Origin: Hippopus hippopus
Lineage: Eukaryota > Mollusca > Bivalvia > Cardiida > Cardiidae
Reading direction: 5' to 3'
Assembly: GCA_946811185.2 (NCBI GenBank)
Contig: OX328099.1
Span: 70,188,714-70,252,713 of the forward strand
Length of the DNA stretch: 64,000 nucleotides
Shown: positions 22,201 through 34,989 of the stretch, in pieces
Layout of the letters: every line of letters begins with the position of its first letter
Position numbering within the stretch: position 1 is the first letter of the stretch
Made by a program: the position numbers and the translations under genes
Notes under the pieces: generated by a model
The model's database searches: none
The model's input: only the letters and a program-made list of their open reading frames with translations
What the model was told of the DNA's origin: nothing

Positions 22201-22424
22201 AAAAGAGATGCCAAGCACCGGTAGTTTGGTGGAAATTTGGAGCGATTATTGAGCAGAGTTTTGGTGTCAGAATCCTAGATGCTTCCACTTACTGGTTGAT
22301 TTAGTTCTCAAGTTTCCATATTTTACTTATAGAGTTATTTACTGATAGTGTAAATTTGTTTAATATTTAGCGACACAACTTCATTCGATCGATTCAATAA
22401 AAGATCTAGAATGTCCGTTTCTCT

Positions 22425-22590
22425 CGTGTTTTACCACCCAGACGAAAAAGGCTTTTGAAAGCATCGCTAGTGGCCAGCATTTTCTCATTTTCCGACAAAA
22501 TTTTATCCAATTACTTTAACCATATTCAATTTGTCGTCAGCAAGTGATTTCAACTAATACGTAAAAATATCACGTTTAGTCTGTTAAAGA
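22425..22590. repeat. Family P MITE, eroded
   Basis: TTTTACCACCCAGACG, GGCTTTTGAAAGCATCG, CAGCATTTTCTCATTTTCC and AAATATCACGTTTAG..TTAAAGAATT keep the family order with the left core arm lost. It lies just beyond the stop codon of the minus-strand EGF/Ig gene, possibly within its 3' UTR. Confidence 0.5.
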
Positions 22591-22647
22591 ATTACAATCA
22601 TTTCTACAGAAAAGAGCTGAAGAATAATAATGCATATATCCTAGGGC

Positions 22648-22754
22648 TTACGCTCCGTTGGTTCTTCTGCGACGGTAAACAATACATGCGATAATGATGA
22701 CAATGATAACACCAACACTGACAGAAATTGTGACCACGAGCACAGTCTCTAACC
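22648..22754 (-). CDS. EGF/Ig membrane protein, last coding exon (membrane helix and tail)
   Basis: On the minus strand, a TTTAATTTCAG acceptor precedes 34 codons and TAA. The peptide starts LETVLVV, continues as about 22 hydrophobic residues (to IIACIVY), then RRRR and TNGA: one membrane-spanning helix with a basic stop-transfer and an eight-residue cytoplasmic tail. The exon opens with two bases of a split codon, exactly matching the single base left by the donor at 27655, so it joins to the Ig exon. The tail is too short for a signalling domain, suggesting an adhesion, ligand or shed-ectodomain role (inference). Confidence 0.82.
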
Positions 22755-22985
22755 CTGAAATTAAAAGATATAACATGTAATCTTTAAGCTGCTAAATAAT
22801 TAAATTAACAATATTATATTTTATGTGTCTATTTTTAGAAATGTTATGGGTAAAGAAATGTCTGGGGGGAATTATTTCCCCGTCACAGTGAATATTTTCC
22901 TCCTGCCGAAAATCTCGAACTACTTTTTTAAGTTTTTTAAGTTTTTAAGTTTTAAAAGTGGCATTCGTTGACAAAATAATCAGAG

Positions 22986-23160
22986 GAAATATATAATTTA
23001 TCTCATCAGCTTGTGGTTAATATGGGGAAATATTTGCCTCAAAAGGGAAAGGTCCGCGAAAATAACTCGTGCGTTACGGCACTCGTTATTTTCGCATACC
23101 TTTCCCTTTTTCGGCAAATATTTCCCCATATTAACCACAAGCTGATGAAATAAACTCTAT
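22986..23160. repeat. Long near-perfect inverted repeat
   Basis: Arms of about 65-70 bp: TTATCTCATCAGCTTGTGG, TTAATATGGGGAAATATTTG, CCTCAAAAGGGAAAGG and their complements, around CGAAAATAACTCG..CGTTACGGCACTCGTTATTTTCG. It lies in the last intron of the EGF/Ig gene and could form a large hairpin in the pre-mRNA. Confidence 0.85.
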
Positions 23161-23214
23161 TTCCAGCAAAAAGTGAAAACCAATTGTTGGGATTCTAACG
23201 TTCCTTTCACATTC

Positions 23215-23340
23215 TTACCATATCAGAAAGTGTAGATTAAAGATCAGACAAAACGTTCTGTGCAGTTTGATCTTGATCTTCACCTTTCACAAAAGTGCCT
23301 TGAGTCCTTTTTGGCATCCTATGGATTAAGGATTTTCAAA
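23215..23340. repeat. Palindromic repeat, family T
   Basis: GTGTAGATTAAAGATCAGAC pairs with GTTTGATCTTGATCTTCAC. Non-coding, intronic. Confidence 0.6.
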
Positions 23341-24299
23341 TGAAGCACTTTTTGGATGTTTGCACCACTTTCCACATCTGGATTTTCTATGCATACTGCA
23401 TGTATACCAATTTATTCTGAATAACTAGTTCATGTCCCCACTTTCGTATAACTAGAACTCGGCAAGATGAAGGAAATATTTAGTGCATGTACAAACACTT
23501 AATTCACTTTGTTAATTAAAGGGGGAAAATCTGCTTGTCAATCTGGTTGATATTCGAAACTACAGTCGTCTATATCGATGCGTCCACATTTTTGCTTCTG
23601 TTTTATTGAATCTGAACCTTTTTATGTCAATACAGGTTTTTCTCAGAGTGAAATACCCTTGATATTGGACATGTGCCATGAAAATAATTATTAATAGCTA
23701 AAATGACTTATAAGTGAAACGCAAAAATTAAAGCTTTAAAAACCAGAATTTACTCTGCAAAGACGAAGTTGTGCGTTTATTCTCCTGATGGATTCGGCTA
23801 AAATGAATTTCCCCTTATCCTGAAATGTACTTTTTGAGGTAGGGTGCGAAGCATCCCTACTCTATCTACCATGTGGAAATTGAACTCTAAAAAGTGTGAT
23901 TCTGGGGCATATAACATCTCAAAGTCACTACCTGTCAAAATATTACCATTAAGAAAGCATTTCATTCAGCTGGGTATCCTTGCAAGACTTAACAACGTTA
24001 TCAGCTGAGAAACTTAACATGAATTGCTCGATAGATATGTAAATAAATACACGACTTTCACAAAAGAGTAAAAACAGAGAGTGAGAACAGCCTACATGAT
24101 AAGAGAAAAGAAGCCAGCGTAAGAATACCCGTTCATGTTTCAGTCCGTTTTTAGTGATAAAGCGTCAAGAAGTGCCACAGAAAGACTATGGCTGCCCTTT
24201 CACTAAAGAACGACCGCACAGATTTTGCGTTAGTATTTTCGTACGTGTGCATCAAGTCTAAAAATCCCTTCCGCGAAACTGATTAACTTAACGATTTCC

Positions 24300-24650
24300 A
24301 TAAATTTCAGCGTATTATTATAATAAGCGAAGCTCGTTTTGCGGTAACACCTTTTTTCGATCTTTTATAAAAATGAAATTACGACTTCGTTCTGGGTTTT
24401 AGTCTTAATCTAGATGGGGATGCCTAAAAATCATATGATTTTCGGTTGGTCGTACAGCGTCACACGTACCATAATTTTCGCATATCTACTGGATTGATTA
24501 CACAAATGATCTTCCCACCGGATGATTACTTAAAAATCATCGACATCTAAATGAGTTCAGATTATCTAATTTCCAATACTCTCAGCGTATTAAACTTCTG
24601 ATTTTGCATTTACATCCGTCATGCTCCATGCTAGAAAATCACGACGTCAT
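24300..24650. repeat. Inverted copy of the 3150-3600 repeat
   Basis: Reads as the reverse complement of the duplicated block's tail: AGCTCGTTTTGCGGTAACAC, AACCAATTGG-free region, GGATGATTACTTAAAAATCATC and CACGACGTCATAAATCATG. This third copy shows the block is a dispersed repeat, not only a local duplication. Confidence 0.7.
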
Positions 24651-25204
24651 AAATCATGAATGAATAAAAGAAATCGAACTCCAAGTAGATCTATCATTTA
24701 AAGATACATCTTTACTCGTTTCTTCTAGACATTTAAAACCAATTTCATCTTTGTTCTATGAAACTATAATCATTCTTAAATCTTCATGCCAAATGTCACC
24801 CCTAATGCCTGCACAAATGTCCAGGGGTAGAAAATGCATTTCATTCTCTGGAGGTTATCAAAGACATCGCTGTGGTTGTTTCCGGTTTATATCAAGACGA
24901 ATCCCTTCAGTTTCTTTATCTCATACACCCTACATATTGATTATTTATCTATGTTTACACAGCTGACTGGATTATACACACTATCAAGTTTAATAGCGTT
25001 TTTTTTTTTTTTTTTTTCCTTTGGTTGTAAAGATTAATCTTTTAAAAAATCCCGACTTGTTTCGGCTATTTTATTAAACATTTTTAATGCTGATGAAATC
25101 AATCTCACATGCCGTCAATGGCATAAAAAATACTATCCCAACAGTTTAAGTATATTTAACATTAACAGGATATAGTAATTTCAAAACTAGAACTTGTTTT
25201 TCTA

Positions 25205-25885
25205 CAAAAAAATAAATATGTCTCCCCCCTTTTTGGTGTCAGAATGATTGATATGTGACAAAGGCAATTTCTAACTGAAATAATGGTCATTTTTTCTAAC
25301 GGTTTTCGAGTTATGGAGCGGACACAAAATTGTATGTAAAATGAATAAGGAAAATAATGAAAGGGAAATAACTCGAAAAATATACAAGCCAGAGTTATGG
25401 TTCTTGTGCGTGACACTTCGTCTCATGGTGCTTTACAAATGTGTGAAGTTTTATCAAAATATCTTAAAAGTTTTTCCAGTATGGAGCGGACACGATTTGT
25501 GACAGAAAATAATGAAAGGGTAATAACTCAAAAATATACAAGCTAGAGTTATGCTTTACAAATGTGTGAAGTTTTATCAAAAATATCTTTAAAGGTTTTC
25601 AGGTTTTAGAGCAGACACGATTTGTGATGGAAAATAATGAAAGGGAAATAACTCGAAAAATACACAAGCCAGAGTCATGGTTCTTGTGCATGACACTTCG
25701 TCTCATGGTGCTTTACAAATGTGTGAAGTTTTATCAAAATATCTTTAAAGATATTCGAGTTATAGAGCGGACACAATTTGTGACGGACACAGACAGACAG
25801 ACGGACGGACGGACGGACGGACGGACAGACGGACGCACGGGAAAAACAATTTGTCCCCGACCCTGACGGGGGGAGACATAATTAC
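25205..25885. repeat. Repeat element with inner tandem units and GGAC microsatellite
   Basis: The ends are short inverted repeats, TATGTCTCCCCCC (about 25217) and GGGGGGAGACATA (about 25867). Inside are three units of about 150 bp built on GGAAAATAATGAAAGGGAAATAACTCGAAAAAT and CTTTACAAATGTGTGAAGTTTTATC, then (ACGG)n. Intronic. I associate elements of this form with molluscan genomes, from memory only. Confidence 0.75.
25785..25840. repeat. (ACGG)n microsatellite
   Basis: GACAGACAGACGG followed by uninterrupted GGAC units. Confidence 0.9.
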
Positions 25886-27655
25886 AGGAAACATGCAATT
25901 TTAAAGCTTAGTATTTAAACGTCTGTAATACCTATTTTGTTAAATAAAAACGTTAAGCCGTACGACACAAACATTAAACTCTTACCACAAGACAAATTTG
26001 TTACTTTCCAAATTCAGAGACGACAATTCAGTGTTGCTTAAGTAATACTGATTGCATCCCTGAAAGTTTTGCAGTCAGATCTCAGTGATATGTCACATTA
26101 GTCAAAATCATTGACAACATTTTCTCAGGGTCAATTCAACAGTAATAGTAACTTATTACCAAAGACCTTATTTATATATTTACACTCTCGTGTAATTCGA
26201 CCAGGGTTTTCAGTTTGTTTCGGTCATCCTTGATGGTTTTAATTAATATGAAAAAGAGATATCCCATACTATTGAAAAATATTATCTTTACGCGTAAACA
26301 AAATGTTTGTTTTGCCTGTATATGTACTTGAACAATGTTTATTTTGCCTGTATATGTACTTGAACAAGGGCAGGTGTCCCATTTATACAATCAACATATT
26401 TGAATTTGAATATAGGTCTATTCAGGCCATATAATGAAAAACAAAAAGACTCAGAAAGAAAGCAAAGTAGATCTCCACGTTTACTTTCCACGAAAATGAA
26501 GCACTTTCAATATCACTAGTATGACGTCATCAAAAGGCGGGGTGTAATCAACTTTTCTTACTGCTTGGTTTACAAGCACCCAACCTCACAAGTGCTTTCA
26601 CTGCTTTGATTCATACTATTGAATTACGATAGTTCCCTTTTTATCTTTTTCCTTTTGGATATTTGTACTAGTTTTTGGAAAGTTTATTTTAGTCTGTTCA
26701 GCTTTGTCGTCTATATAGGCTTTAAATACGCCAGTCTAGACTTTGTCATACAGTTTAGTGCAAAAACTTACCTAGTTTACTTGCCGGTTCTGTCTCTTTA
26801 TCAGTTACTTCTGTAAAAAGAATAATAAACAGTTGTATAAAACATATGTCTTATTATCATTTGCTATATTAATCAAAGACAAATATTTTCTCCACTTAGT
26901 ACAAACTCATATATGCGTTACTCTCCGATTTTTGTCGAGCCCGCTTGCGTTGAGCAAGACATAGTTATCACAATGATGATTCGGTGTATGTGCGTCCGTC
27001 TGTACATCAGTGTGTGTGCATGCGTCCGTCCGTCCGAATTGGTTCAGACCAGAACTTCTACATTTAAGGATAGATTTCAAAATAATCTGGCACAGTTGTT
27101 CCCCTTTATGAGTAAAAGTGCCATTTGAAACAATTTTCAGGTGAGTCCAACGTCTAGGTCACACTTAAAGGTCAGATGATAAAATTGTCATAAATGGAGC
27201 ATGTCCGAGCTACAGCTTCTGCATTTATCAATGGATTTCATACCATATCCGTTTGCTAAAGTATCAATTAACACCACACGGTAACCGTTGTATTTTGATG
27301 TCATATATAGATTTGCAAAAAGGCTCGCAGAGGTCAGCAAAGTAAACATGTCCACATTTTTTAGCAATCGTAAATTACAATTTCTTTACTCGACACTTAT
27401 TCCAAAACGTAGGCCAAAAGCCAGTTATAAAGCTTCGTCGAAAAAGGAAAGACAAAACGCACCTTTAACAATATCAGAGATCCAGATTGTTGGGATATTT
27501 GCATTGCAAAATGAATGTTTACTCATTTGGATATTCTCGTCGGAACAATTTTGGTGAGTATCCAAAACATGGATTTTCATCAAGAATAATTGCTTGCTTT
27601 TTGAAGCCCAACACAATCGGTTTATATGTACTACACAGCAAAGATAAGAAAATAC
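25886..27655. other. Intron sequence, little recognised
   Basis: No exon found. CCTGTATATGTACTTGAACAA is duplicated at about 26317 and 26347. From about 26930 GTCGAGCCCGCTTGCGTTGAGC..GTGCGTCCGTC resembles another dispersed repeat type. Confidence 0.4.
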
Positions 27656-30600
27656 CTTTTACAAACAAGTGGGCATCGTTTGATGTGATGTTTGCCACGA
27701 CATTTCCCGCTGTACATGTGTAGATGCCCTCGTCTAATTTTGATACATTAACAATCACCAGCGTGTCGGTAATCTCCTGTTCAAGATGAACGTTGTTCTT
27801 GTACCACCAGTAAACAGGTTGTGGATCGGCAGAAACCTGACATCTTAACTTAGCAGTCGCTCCGTGTGTTACCGTAATGTTTTCTAGGATACTTGTAAAA
27901 GATGGTGCATCAGAACAGAATAAGTTCGTGGATTTTAAGGTTTTAATGTTTTGCGACAGCAGTGAAGAAATATTGTAGATACCTCTTGCATTATCTGTTG
28001 TATTCTGAAACAGTTCCAAAATGTTGTCCTCAATATCTAATATTGTCTGTTGTGTGAGTACAATGTCCGGTAGTCTTTCAGCAGTGTAAAGATCATACAA
28101 AATAGACACTGAGTGAAAAACACAGTCTCTAAAATCTACACATTCACTTTCATCAAAATAATCTCTTGTAACATTCTCCATTGCCAGAATCCACTGGCTG
28201 ATTATACTAACTGATTTAACAGACGTAAGCTCAGTTTCTAAAATAACTTTCGTGAAATCTGCAGATTTAGAAATCTCCATCAACATTGAATCATTCATGA
28301 GAGAATCTTTAGCTTCTGAAAACACTTGGTCAAGTTCATCTGTCGTGATGTTGTAATCAGTCATTGCATACTCTTCACTTATTTCAGCGTCTTCCAGTGT
28401 CATGTTATCAGCTATATTGGATGTATCAAAATCATTCAACTGACCCATTAGACCGTCTATCTCTTGGAAATTGGAAACTGATTCATTGACAAGTTCATGC
28501 AAAATTTCAAATGTATCATTGAAAAAGTTCAGAATATTCCCAATCCGAGCACATTTTTCTTGGAAAAGTAAAACTCTATTATCATAATCTGTATCAGTTG
28601 TTGGCTTGAACCCCTCCATTTCAGATATAGCATCAATTGTTTCATTGAAGTATTCTTCAATATCTGTTTGGTTTACATTATCGAGACCGGCTTCTCTAAT
28701 ACTCCGTATAATTTTATGCACATGTAATGTTGACTTGTATGTGATATCGCCTATGCTTCGTTTACCTATAATTCCGCGGAACTGTTTCATTATTGATTTG
28801 ATGGTTGCTTTAGCTGCTTGCCATATTGTCTGAAGCGCGTTTTTGAAATTGATACGGAAACGGATCTTCTTCCAGCCCAATTTAAATGCATTAACCTCAC
28901 ACGACACATCGAAGACAGGTAAATCCGTCGTTGAAAGTTCAATACTGAAGCCACAATTCCTAACATCTATGATGTTCTTCACACCATATTCTATAACAAG
29001 TTCAAGTATCCTGGCAGCAGCACCAACAACTACCTTAACTGCTTCTAATGACCCTCTGGCAACATCCAATAATCCCTTTGCACCCTCGAGTCCTACTTTG
29101 GCAAGATCTAACACTCCTTCCGCTAAATCGACCACCACTCTAGATTTATCAACAACAAATTGGGCAACAGACACTCCTGCTTTGGCAACATCAAATGCAA
29201 TCATCGGAGCTTTAACAAACAGTTTAGCAGCTTCGAGAACAGCATACGCCACATATCTTATGCCTTTGCAAATTAAATTCTTAGCAATACAAATGGGATT
29301 CTTGAAACTAATCATGCAACTCGATGTCCTGCAACAGGGGTAGGGTATTTTGATAAATCCTACTCGTTTACTACAAATCCTACATTTAATTCCAGGTATA
29401 CAAATGTTTCCGCATTCTTTGATTCTGCACAATCTGTCAACATTTCTCTGCGCACTTCTTAGTTTTTCGAGAGCTCTCTCAAAAGGCTCCTTTGCCCTTT
29501 CCAGTTTCTCTTTTGCCCTTTCTAGAGCTGAAATCGCATCGTCAAAGGCAGCATTAGCTTTTTGAAGTTCCTTTTTCTTTTCATCAAGCCATTCCTGAGC
29601 CTTTGAAAGTCCTTCCTTTGCAGCATCGAGGGTCTCTTGTGCCTGTGTTATTCTTTTTTCGGTCTCATCGGATATCATAGTAACTACTTTCTTCAATGCA
29701 TCTAAATAGCTAGCTTGAAAAGAGGATCTGTCAGTCTGTACTTGTCGTTTCTTTCTTGCTGCTGCAACAAACCTTCCCTCAAGCTTGAACAGAAGTTTAT
29801 ACCAGTCATCACCTCGTTCTGCTGACACGTCGACTTGAGCTAAAAATATGTTCCACAAGTTTCCTTCCATAAAGAAATAAAGTCCCCTCTCTGTGATGAA
29901 CATATCTCCAGTGATTTTGATGCCTAACATGTTGAAATAAGCGTTCGCTCGAAGAATCACAGTCTCTTTGTCTATACCGAATGCTCCGCCAATTCCCATC
30001 CCAACATCTGCTGTGATGAAATACCCTAAATCTACATCTTTCGAAAAAGTTCCGAGAAATCGCGCTGATCTTTGTCCTTCCAAAAGCTTATAGACTGACG
30101 AAAATCTTGTACAGTTTCCAATGCCGCTTGTAGAGTAGACGAATTCTATGTCCAATCCAACAAATTTAAATCCAAATACTACAATGGAAGTTGTGTATTT
30201 CAAGCCAAAACCTAGGTACTCCTCTTTTGCCAAAGAAATGCGATCTCTTAGAGTTTGCACTGCAGCTTTTACCGTTTTCTCCAAATCATCTTTCTCAGAC
30301 TTGAGCAAAGATGTGAAATTGTCCTTTGCAATATCAATTATAAATTCTACTTTATCGAAGAAGTAGTCCACAGACTTTTCAATTTCAGAATACAATTTCC
30401 ATGTATCAGTTACAATACTAATGATGGCGTTTAAGTCATCACTCAGACTTATACCATCAGCGGTCAGTTTTTCTAATTCATTTACAGAATCCGTAAGTCT
30501 CAAAATTATTCCTCGTGTTGAATTATCCAATGTATTTTCAAAACTATCTCTCACATTTCGCAGAAACTGTTTGAAACGTTCGATTCTTTGATTTACTCGA

Positions 30601-30808
30601 AAGATATCATTCTTTATGTTAATTTTAAAGTCGTCTGTAATCTGTAAAGTAGGGTCAGTCATAAACAAGATGTATATAGTATTAGCATTTTCTATAATCC
30701 AATCCCCTAGAATGGGAACATCTTGGAAAGGGTTTATCCGGATTACAGTAGATAAGAAAAGGCCAGGTGGATTTGCGTTATCCCCACACATGATACGAGG
30801 TTTGTCCC
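27656..30808 (-). CDS. EGF/Ig membrane protein, giant ectodomain exon with Ig domain
   Basis: One 3153-bp exon (phase 1 on both sides) between a TTTTTTTTGCAG acceptor and an AAAG/GTATTT donor codes 1051 residues. In order, in exon numbering: helical N-part with heptads (about 55-195); a strand-rich part (about 200-335); a furin-type site RKKRQ (about 351); a charged coiled coil (about 385-460); a block with about ten cysteines (460-513); amphipathic helical repeats rich in Ala, Val, Leu (515-608); KRS (about 682); an acidic stretch with many NxS/T sites (705-960); and a C-terminal Ig domain (about 965-1050) with paired Cys, WW and the DEGIYTC signature. It is extracellular by topology. I do not recognise the non-Ig portion. 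Cleavage at the basic site would yield two chains; that is inference. Confidence 0.88.
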
Positions 30809-31329
30809 CTGCAAAAAAAAGGAGATAAAACTTTTTGATCAGAAAAAGGCTTAAGTTACAGAGATCGAATCTCTTTTTTTAACGTTTTCAATCAACACAA
30901 ATCCTTCTGTAGTGTCAAAAATTAGAGGGTGAAATTTTCTGCGTCTTTCCATATCAATGTGGGTTACAAAAAGTCAATTTAATGAAACACGTTTACAATA
31001 TTCAACTATGTTTGGTAAGTTGAAAAGTATGGGATTGTCTGCAACCTAATATCAGTCAAGACCTTTGTGTATAAACAAATAAAATGCACTTATAACATCA
31101 TAATCAAATTATCAAGCTAGAAAAATTTTTCATGGAAAGGAACAGACATTTATCATTTCTTTGTCAGATGACAAAATTAAAAAAAAAAAAAAAAAAAAAT
31201 TAGAATATTACAGCTTAGTGCACCTTGTAACATAAACAGACATGCCATCGGGTAATGCAGAAATGATTAACCGGGAAAAAGCATCAATATAAGGTACCAA
31301 CCGACCAAGAAAATGTAGATGATGTGAAA
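30809..31329. other. Intron sequence
   Basis: Contains the acceptor polypyrimidine tract of the giant exon (complement of 30811-30825) and a poly-A run near 31179-31200. Nothing else recognised. Confidence 0.5.
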
Positions 31330-32895
31330 AATCAGGGCCATGATGGCCCTAAAGTCCCGCACCTAAATCTTTTGACTAAACATGACCCATTTTCAATCTC
31401 TCTTGAGATATTATGACAAACAATCTACCAAGCTTTCATAGTTATTGGACTGAAAATTTGGTCTCTAGTATGTAAACAAGCTTTTTCTAGAATTTCTCTC
31501 AGTGACCTACTTTTTAGACAAACGTAGCCCATTTTCCAATTGTAGATGTTATTAAAACAAAGATTCTGACCACCTTTCATAAGTATTGGACAGAAAAATG
31601 TGGCCTCTGGAGTGTACACAAGGGTTTTCCAAGAGTTGACATGGCAACCTAGTTTTTTACCCAATGTGACCCATTTTCAATTTCGACATATTGATCATCA
31701 AGAAAAACATTCTGACTAATTTTCATAAGTATTGGACAGAAAATGATGACTCTAGAGCTACACAAGCTCTTTTAAAGATTTGACCTGCTGACCTAGTTTT
31801 TTACTCAATGTGACCCATTTTCAAACTCATTCAAGATATTATGACAAACATTCTGACCAACTTTCATGAGTATTTGACTGAAAATGTCGCCTCTAAAGCG
31901 TACAAAAGGTTTTTGTTAGATTTGACCCAGTGACCTAGTTATGACCCGACATAACTCTTTTTCAACATAGTCCAAGAAATGATCAACACAAACATTCCGA
32001 CCAAGTTTCATGAGTATTGCACTGAAAATGTGGCCTGTAGAGCGTACACATGGATTTTCTAGAATTTGACCTAGTGATCTAATTTTAGACCTGACATGAC
32101 CTATTTTCAACTCGTCCAACATATCATCAAGACAGACATTCAGACCAACTTTCAAGAGTTTTGGACCGAAATTGTGGCCTCTACAGGGTACACAATGTTT
32201 TTCTAAGATTTGACCTAGTCACCTAGTCTTTGACCCGACATGACACATTTTCAAACTCGTCCAACATATCATCAAGATAAACATTTTGACCAATTTCTAA
32301 GAGTTTATGACTGAAAATGTGGCCTCTACAGCGTACACAATGTTTTTTTTTTTTTTTTAAGATTTGACCTAGTGACGTAGTTTTTTACCTGACATGACCC
32401 ATTTTCGAACTCGTCCAACTTATCATCAAGACGAACATTCTGATCAATTTTCAAGAGTTTCAAACTGAAAATGTAGCCTCTACAGCGTACAAAAGATTTT
32501 TTTCTAAGATTCGTCATAGTGACGTAGTTTTTGACCTGACATGACCCATTTTCAATTCGTCCGAGATATTACTAAGACACACCTTTTGACCATTTTTCAA
32601 GAGCTTTTGACTGAAAAATGGGCCTCTACATTGTACACAAGATTTTTTATAAGATTTGACTTTGTGACCTGTTTTTGACTCGACATGACCTATTCTCGAA
32701 CTTGCTCAAGATATTAACAAGACATACATTCTGAGTTTCATAAGTATAAAACTAATTAGGCCTCAAGCGCGTACACAAGGTAAAAGGTGACATCGGATGA
32801 CGGACGACGCACAATGCACGATGGACGATAGACGCCGGACACAGCGTGATCTCAAAAGCTCACCTTGAGCACTTTGTGCTCAGGTGAGCTGAAAA
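31330..32895. repeat. Tandem-repeat element, unit about 107-110 bp
   Basis: About twelve imperfect units carry GACCTAGTTTTTGACC, CATGACCCATTTTCAA, AACATTCTGACCAA and GAAAATGTGGCCTCTA. The block starts at CAGGGCCATGATGGCCCTAA and ends in a GGACGACG-rich tract and GCACTTTGTGCTCAGGTGAGCT. The same borders frame 46436-48660. Open frames inside are by-products of the repeat. Confidence 0.85.
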
Positions 32896-33162
32896 TCACT
32901 TAACTTAATGCTCATTTTACATTCAAATTTGACACTGTCAAAAACAAAAGCAATAGAAAGCAGAAAATCTGCATTTTTCATTCATTTTTTATTTCGAATT
33001 TAAATTTAATTTCGGAATCCTCTAGCATGTATCCGCAATCGTATAACACATCTCACTTCATAAATGTATAGCTACATATAACGCAAATATTTGCTGCGTA
33101 ACAACATGCAATTTCAATATGCACTAGGATGAAAATTCCTGTTTAAGTCGCTTATATAAAAA

Positions 33163-33319
33163 CCATGCTCTATGAAAAGAGTGTTTAAGCATCTGCAAAA
33201 AGCATCGACCCTTGTCAACTTGCACAGTCTGCACAGGCTGACATGAGTCAAAACCTTTTGCAATTAGTCAATTGTTTGCATGCCAAAGGACCAATCCACC
33301 ACAGGACTCGGTTGTTAGA
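33163..33319. repeat. Family D MITE, left half (split by LINE)
   Basis: From AACCATGCTCTATGAAAAGAG through the hairpin TTGCACAGTCTGCACAGGCTG to GGACTCGGTTGTTAG, where LINE sequence begins. The missing right half is at about 43150-43228. Confidence 0.75.
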
Positions 33320-33557
33320 ATGAATGAATGATGTTTTACGGCCCGTCGACATCAAAGGTCATATTGGGCGCTAAAACTTACATGGAGCAGTAGTACAGCC
33401 ATAACAATAACGTTAAGATAAAATAATACAGTCACTAACAATTTTCGTAATGAAGTACTTACATCGAGGGGAAGAAACGATGAAAAACAATTACAGAGAG
33501 TAAAAAGTGTACCAATTATAAAACAAACCTGCTGATGAAAAAATCATTAAAACCTAT

Positions 33558-34577
33558 TCAGATTTTGGTAAAAATTCTAATTTCTTTAGGAAACATAAAA
33601 ATTGTTTTCGGCAGAACAGACTCAAAGAGCTCTTTTGTACTCGAAAAATTGAAATACCTGTCACGTATTGGCGCAACATCAACACATTCTATAAATAAAT
33701 GGTGCACTGACAGGGGTGACGAGCATGACACACAAAGAGGGGCCTCCTCTCCCCTCAGTAAGTGCGAGTGAGTTAAATATGTATGTGCAATACGTAAGCG
33801 AGCGAATACAATTTCTTCACGACGGGACAATCTAAAACCTGGCAGCCAGTTACCAAGAACTGGTATTATACAACGTAATTTGTTATTGAAATTACTAGGA
33901 TCATCCCACATGTTCTGCCAAACATTTTAAACAAAAGAACTGATTAAGGCTTTAAAATCTGAGTGTGGTATATCAAAAGGTAAAATGTCTTGACTTAAAG
34001 CAGACCTCGTAGCTTGATCAGTTTTTTCATTTCCGCGAATTCCAATATAACTTGGGAGCCAGCAGAAAACAACCTCGGTGTGTCTACAGATGCGATCAAG
34101 TTTAGTGAGTAACCTGTTAACCACTGGGTGTTCTAACTTTTCATTGTTGAGCGCCTGCATCGCAGATAGTGAGTCCGTGAATATAATGAAGTGGAAATAA
34201 TTCTCAGATTCAATGTGGTCTATGGCTAGATCAATAGCTTTCAGCTCGGCAGTAAATATAGATGCATTTTTAGGCAGTCGAAATGTAATGTCACCTTCGT
34301 ATGTTACAAATTCACCATCGGGAATAACTGCTGCAGCAGCCCTATAACCATCTTTAGACCCATCTGTGTAGATCGGTTCGAAATAATGATATCGGTCCTT
34401 AATTTCGTTGAATTTATTTCTAAATACCATTGGATCTGTTATTGCCTTTTTGTCTGACAACAATTCATAAAGGTATACAGGCCTCCTCAAAGTCCATTGT
34501 GGAGTGTCAAAAACTTCTTGAGTTGCAACAGAATCGAGGTCAACATCGAGGTTTGCAACATCAGGACCAAATCGCAA
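33558..34577 (-). pseudogene. LINE ORF2 RNase H and C-terminal zinc motif
   Basis: Two frames. The upstream one (33927-34577) holds RNase H signatures: IYTDGSKDG, FTAELKAIDLA, FTDSLSAMQAL and FCWLPSYIGIRGNEKTDQA. The downstream one (33558-33911) carries CVSCSSPLSVHHLFIEC, the CCHC motif usual at the end of I-group ORF2. They are separated by a stop and frame change. Confidence 0.85.
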
Positions 34578-34989
34578 GCTGAAGGGTGGTACTATTCGTG
34601 ACTTCTATAGAAACAGTTCCTTGTACATAGGATTAAAAACAACCTCATGTGTAGGGTTCTCAGGATTTGACTTTAACTTGACATAATATTGCGTACCTAG
34701 TTTCTGCCTCAGCAAGGTCAATTAAGGTTCATTGGCTTCAACATACAGACTGCTGATGGGAGATGTTCGGAAAGCTCCCAGTGATAAGCGTAATCCCTGA
34801 TGGTGAATTGTGTCAAGTTTTTGCAAGTCAGACTTACTGGCGGATCCATAAACAATGCATCCGTAATCTAGCTTAGATCAGATAAGAGACCGATACAAAC
34901 GAAGTAGAACTTTTCGGTCCGCTCCCCGGTCCATGTGGGATACAACACGCAACAAGTTAAGACCTTTCTGACATTTATCCTTTAGATAA

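Noticed and set aside
25797..25840. CRISPR-like short direct repeats
   Set aside because: A GGAC microsatellite with no spacers, in an animal genome.
28606..29565. Open frames on the + strand of 166 and 71-75 codons
   Set aside because: They lie opposite the giant minus-strand exon, whose biased composition (Ala/Val/Leu repeats) keeps the other strand open. No motif or start context.
31425..32517. Several minus-strand open frames with similar peptides
   Set aside because: They are translations of one approximately 108-bp tandem repeat, hence their similarity.
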